This document shows, one piece after another, positions 59,650-64,000 of a stretch of DNA of 64,000 bases (position 1 is its first letter; each line of letters begins with the position of its first letter). Below the pieces are notes generated by a model. It was not told the origin of the DNA, did no database searches, and saw only the letters and a list, made by a program, of their open reading frames with translations. The position numbers and the translations under genes were made by a program. This DNA comes from Caprella mutica (Eukaryota; Arthropoda; Malacostraca; Amphipoda; Caprellidae). The stretch covers positions 27,007 through 91,006 of the forward strand of contig CANNZV010002610.1 of the NCBI GenBank assembly GCA_947561585.1, read 5' to 3'.

Positions 59650-61900
59650 AATAATCAATAAGCCTCTTTTTGGATTCAATAGTTTCAGTGATAATTTGGT
59701 GAGTTTCCTCAAATCTCATGACTTTGAAGTTCGACTCTTTATGTTTTTCTGAGACTTGGCTTAATGATATTACTTGTAACCTTGTTCATTTTGAGGGATA
59801 TAACCATTACCATGTAGTGAGAGGTGGTGGGAGGAGAGGAGGCAGTGTGTCCGTATTTGCTAAAAGTACCTATAAATGTGAAGTTATCGATAGTCTTGAT
59901 ATGTGAACTGATAATATAGAGCGTTTGTTCCTTTTAACTTCTAGAGAAGGTAAAAAGTTAATTGTTGGGACTATTTATAGACCACCCAATTGTGTTCCTA
60001 ATCAATTCATTTCCGAACTTGATCATATTCTCCAAACCTAATTATCATCCTTTAATTGTCAAAATATTCAGATAGGTGGTGATTTTAACTTTGATCTTCT
60101 TAACATGGCTAATGATGAAAGTTGTTTGAGTTTTGCCAATTTGATGTTCATGTATTACCTTAATCCTACTATAACTAAGCCGACTAGAATAGTTGAAAAT
60201 TGTTTCAGTCTAATTGATATTTTCTCTACTAACCTGTCTAATGTATTTTCTGGAGCAATACCACTTGATTTGTCTGATCATTACTTGATTTTTAATATTA
60301 GCAAACATTTTTTACTGGAGCTCAGCTACCACCAAGATCAGTAAATTGCAGAGTACATTCATACAATTCGTTATTAAATTTCTGTGTTTCCATTGATAAT
60401 CATGACTTTTCTCCTGTTCTCGATTTTGATGATGTTGATGGTGGTTTGGCGTTGTTTGATGAAACAATTATGCATTATTACGATATTCATTGCCCGATAA
60501 TAAGTAAAACTGTCTCTTATAAAAATTTAACCAATCCTTGGATTGTTGGGACTGTAGGAATAAAATTAGGGTGCGCTCAAACTATTATTTACTCTATAAG
60601 GCCGGTAAGATGAGCCGAAGAGAATATACTGTGTATAGAAATATGGTCACTAAGCAACTGAGAGACAAAAAATCTGAATACTTCAAGAGAAAATTCACCG
60701 AATTCAATTTTAACATGCGCAAGACTTGGAAACTAATTAATGATCTTCTCAATTGTAATGATAATTCTGATAGCTCCAATATTTCTTTGGTTGATGCTGG
60801 GAGAGAGGTTATGAGTGGGTCATTGGATGTAGCCAATGAATTCAATAGATTTTTTTTGTTCTGTTGGACAGCAAATATCAAACCATTTTGTCAATCAACA
60901 GAGTGATCACCATCAATATTTATCTGGCAGTTACCTTAACTCTTTATTTTTGACACCTATCAGTGCATGTGATATTCATAAAATTATAGCTTCACTAAAA
61001 AATAAATCGTGTAATGTCCATTCTATTCCTGTTTCAATCTTAAAAAAGATATCAAATATTATTTCCCCAATACTAGCAGCTTTGATTAACAAATCACTGA
61101 CCAATGGAAAATTCCCCACTACTCTAAAAACAGCTAATGTTATACCTCTCCACAAGGGAGGGAAAGGAGGTGAATAGTTACAGACCTATTTCTTTATTAT
61201 CGAATTACTCAAAAATATACGAGAGAGTTGTATACAATCAGCTAACTAGATATTTTGAACGTAAAGGTATATTTAATTCAAATCAATATGGATTTAGGGA
61301 GAATAAGAGTACGACTCATGCAATGCTCAATTTAATGAATGATATTTACTCTACTTTAGACAATGGTGACCTGTACTTCTCTTTATTCATTGATCTAAAG
61401 AAGGCATTCGATTCTGTGCCTCATGAAATTCTGTTGAGTAAACTCTCCCATTATGGTGTAAGGGGTATCCCACTGTCATGGATACGATCTTATCTAACTG
61501 AGCGCAACCAACGTGTAGTGCTAAATAATGTATCTTCTGCTGATCGTGAAGTGACATGTGGGGTGCCCCAAGGGAGTGTGTTGGGGGGTCTCTTGTTTTT
61601 AATATTTTTCATTGATTTTCCTGATTGTGCAGACTTTTTCAAATTCAATCTCTTTGCTGATGACTCAACAGTTTCTTGTAAATTTTCAAAGTCTGCTCTT
61701 AAAAATATTCATATTGATATTAATCGTAATCCTGATTTGATAAGTAATTGGCTAAATAATAATAAAATAATGATTAATTCTAGTAAAACAAAATATACCA
61801 TCTTTTCATACCGTAACACTTATCAGTTAAACTTAGTTGTTTTAAATGGCTGTAATATACACACAGAGAAAGGATTAGTTGAATCAAATCATATTTGATT
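59650..61900 (+). pseudogene. truncated CR1/Jockey-type LINE: endonuclease plus reverse transcriptase
   Basis: The endonuclease is readable from 59718 with FSETWLND, GTIYRPP, GGDFNFD and the SDH motif (LSDHYLIF), broken by in-frame stops at 59904-59906 and 60039-60041. The linker follows at 60538-60906. After frameshifts near 60860 and 61145, the reverse transcriptase runs from 61137 to 61898. Its motifs are NSYRPISLLSNYSKIYERVV, QYGFRENKSTTHAM, FIDLKKAFDSVPHEIL, GVPQGSVLGGLL and the catalytic FADDS box. The thumb is cut short, so both ends of the element are missing. It is inactive. The exact clade needs a tree. Confidence 0.93.
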
Positions 61901-62146
61901 TGACTAAATTTTATGGTTTATCTGTGCGCCTACCTACGTGGTGAGTTGCAGGTACTATTTAATATGAGTTAAATTGACGTTGGTTAAAACAACACATATG
62001 TGAGTTGATTATTTTCAATTCCCGATGGTCACAACAACTATCTGTGATAGTCAAAACTACTCGTGATGGTTGAACCAATTAAATGTAATAGTTAAAACAA
62101 CTACAGAACAAGGTTACATCAACTGCTTGTGTATGTTTCTCCAATC
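61901..62146. repeat. degenerate precursor of the 22-bp repeat
   Basis: Phrases such as GGTCACAACAACTATCTGTGAT, AGTCAAAACTACTCGTGATG and GTTAAAACAACTACAG recur at about 22-25-bp spacing with many differences. They grade into the regular array at 62147. Confidence 0.5.
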
Positions 62147-62650
62147 ACTCCTATGTGTTATACCAACTACTCGTGTAGGTTATACCAACTACTCGTGTAG
62201 GTTATACCAACTACTCGTGTAGGTTACATTAACTACTCGTGTAGGTTATATCAACTACTCGTTTAGGTTATATCAACTACTCGTGTAGGTTATATCAACT
62301 ACTCGTGTTGATTATATCAACTACTCGTGTAGGTTATATAAACTACTCGTGTAGGTTATATCAACTACTCGTGTTGGTTATATCAACTACTCGGTTAGGT
62401 TATATCAACTACTCGTGTTGGTTATATCAACTACTCGTGTAGGTTATATAAACTACTCGTGTAGGTTATATCAACTACTCGTGTTGGTTATATCAACTAC
62501 TCGTGTTGGTTATATCAACATCTCGTGTTGGTTATATCAACTACTCGTGTTGGTTATATCAACTACTCGTGTTGGTTATATCAACTACTCGTGTTGGTTA
62601 TATCAACTACTCGTGTTGGTTATATCAACTACTAGTAAACTAAGTAAATG
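62147..62650. repeat. 22-bp minisatellite, about 22-23 copies
   Basis: Unit TCGTGTTGGTTATATCAACT + AC, 22 bp. Left units read TGTAGGTTATACC and right units TGTTGGTTATATC, so the array grades from one variant to the other. Open frames across it (86 codons) are only a by-product of a 22-bp period, which gives a 22-residue peptide repeat, and are not a gene. Confidence 0.95.
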
Positions 62651-63272
62651 TATATCAACTATTAGTGTAGGTTGAAATATCGGTCCAGTTAGCAGTAGCC
62701 TGACTTATTACATGACTTTTTCAGTCACTATATTTACTCTATCAAATTATAATCTCGAGTTAGGTCCCGGAATCAATTATATTAGACTATATATTTTCTA
62801 GGATTAAATCTAACATGTTCATTTATTTTCTACTTTTGCTTCTGTGATATGCGTACTATTTTGATTTAAAAAAATAATTGATCACCTAGACCTATCCTTG
62901 CTTTTTGAAATGTGTTCGATCCGATGAATTAATATATGGCTATTAGTTGTAAATTAATAGATTAGATTGAATAAGTAACTTCTTCAGGTCAGTTTATAAA
63001 TAAGTAGTTAGATGACGTAAATAACTTTACATAGTGATAAATAGGTTGGCTAGATGAATTAATTAACCAGGCTAGATTACAAAAGTTGATAGAATAAATC
63101 TTTGATATGCTGCAATTATACTATAACTTAATGAATAATAATAAAGCCTTTATCTTCTAAACCATATTTTAGTGCAATTCATCTTTTCCATAAGCACTGA
63201 TGTAGAAATGTGCTAATAGAATTACCAAGGTCAAATTGAAAACGAAATATAAACATTTAAGTTTTAGATTTA
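62651..63272. other. non-coding, 3-prime flank of the next gene
   Basis: AT-rich. A minus-strand AATAAA-type signal (TTTATT near 63269) lies just beyond the inferred stop codon of the gene at the right edge. Nothing else was recognised. Confidence 0.3.
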
Positions 63273-64000
63273 TTATTTAGAAGTACAATTTGAATCCTCG
63301 TCACTGTCTTTCACGACTATAGGTTGCCAATTCCTGAAATAAGAGATTCGTATATTAATATATATATAATAGAAATTTATAGTATCGTTTATATACATTA
63401 TCAATAACATCACCAACTCTTTTTCCTTTTGTGATGAGATAGCGACAGCTTCGATATTCTTTTCATGTCTGGAATCCCTAAAAGCATATGAAAAAGTAAG
63501 AGCTAATCATATTGGAAATACACATTTAAAAATCATCTAATATTTTCAAATACCTACTTTGACCTAGCATAATTGTTCCTGAACCATTCAAAGGAATGGA
63601 AGAGGACTCCGATAGTTGATGACGTTGATCTACTCCATCAATTCCTCAGAAAGATCTGAAAGTAGATTCAGCAAATATAGAAAACCATATCAATAAAGAA
63701 ATGAAGAGAATTATTAACTGAGAATTGTTTCATATTGGTAAATTATTTATATAAAATGTTAAACTAATTATAAATCTACAGATGCAGTATAAATTTAGCT
63801 TTAATAAATGCAATGGATTTCCCTGGCTAATCCTCATAATTTTGTTCATTATACACTCTTAATTTAGACTTTAATTAAATACCAAAAAAGTATAATATAT
63901 CAAAAGGCTCACCTCTGGTTGGAGTTCTCCCTGCCAAATCCCTGGACGGTATTCTCCTCCAACTACCACCTTGGATGGAGTTCTCCCGGTCATAGAAAAC
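63273..64000 (-). CDS. probable 3-prime exons of an unrecognised minus-strand gene (partial)
   Basis: Four exon-like segments on the minus strand have splice-like edges. One runs from the window edge to about 63913 (frame RENSIQGGSWRRIPSRDLAG, donor AGAG|GTGAGC). The others are 63629-63554 (donor AGTAG|GTATTT), 63477 to about 63405 (acceptor TTTTAG) and 63333-63273 (acceptor ATTTCAG, ending VVKDSDEDSNCTSK and TAA). One consistent frame links them if the second exon starts at an internal AG at 63629 and the third uses a weak donor near 63408. The peptide is hydrophilic, without a domain I know. An alternative donor at 63558 gives another plausible frame. The gene must start outside the window. 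Confidence 0.35.

Noticed and set aside
62415..62675. 86-codon open frame with a 22-residue repeat
   Set aside because: It lies wholly in the 22-bp minisatellite. A period not divisible by three and free of stops yields such a frame by itself.

Overview
The window is AT-rich eukaryotic nuclear DNA, most likely from an insect. A hemipteran such as a planthopper is possible, but I cannot prove the species. The evidence is spliceosomal GT-AG introns, a conserved metazoan gene (TMCO1) split over five exons, an arthropod-type TCAGTT initiator, a copia element primed by an internal initiator-tRNA fragment, and many Tc1/mariner, hAT, Mutator-like, Harbinger-like and LINE remnants. No bacterial operon, CRISPR array or phage is present, and I recognised no tRNA or rRNA gene.

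Layout: 1-8049 has no recognisable gene apart from one weak exon-like ORF. 8050-10608 is a 41-bp minisatellite with 62 full, indel-free copies and higher-order structure. 10609-21567 is intergenic with a four-copy 70-bp repeat. 21804-27030 is a complete, unrecognised two-coding-exon gene. It has a promoter built from tandem 43-bp CCAAT/CRE units, a leader exon with three upstream ORFs, a 687-residue Ser/Asn-rich protein and a poly(A) signal. 27031-32065 is non-coding with 31-bp and 32-bp minisatellites. 32078-41444 is the minus-strand TMCO1 gene. Its last intron hosts three Tc1/mariner/IS630-type elements, all broken, and intron 2 hosts a MITE.

41445-58530 is a nested transposon graveyard. 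It contains a decayed LINE, four hAT-like MITEs with perfect 8-bp target duplications, a 2.07-kb terminal-inverted-repeat element, a fold-back repeat family and a Mutator-like element whose empty site survives elsewhere in the window. It ends with a copia element (two 339-bp LTRs, 5-bp target duplication) whose left LTR carries a 680-bp Harbinger-like insert. 59650-61900 is a truncated CR1/Jockey-type LINE, followed by a 22-bp minisatellite. 63273-64000 probably holds the 3-prime exons of a second minus-strand gene.

Two host genes are well supported: TMCO1, an ER calcium-channel/translocon protein, and the Ser/Asn-rich gene, whose promoter and leader together look like those of a stress- or cAMP-regulated gene. 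The rest is mostly repeats and mobile DNA.
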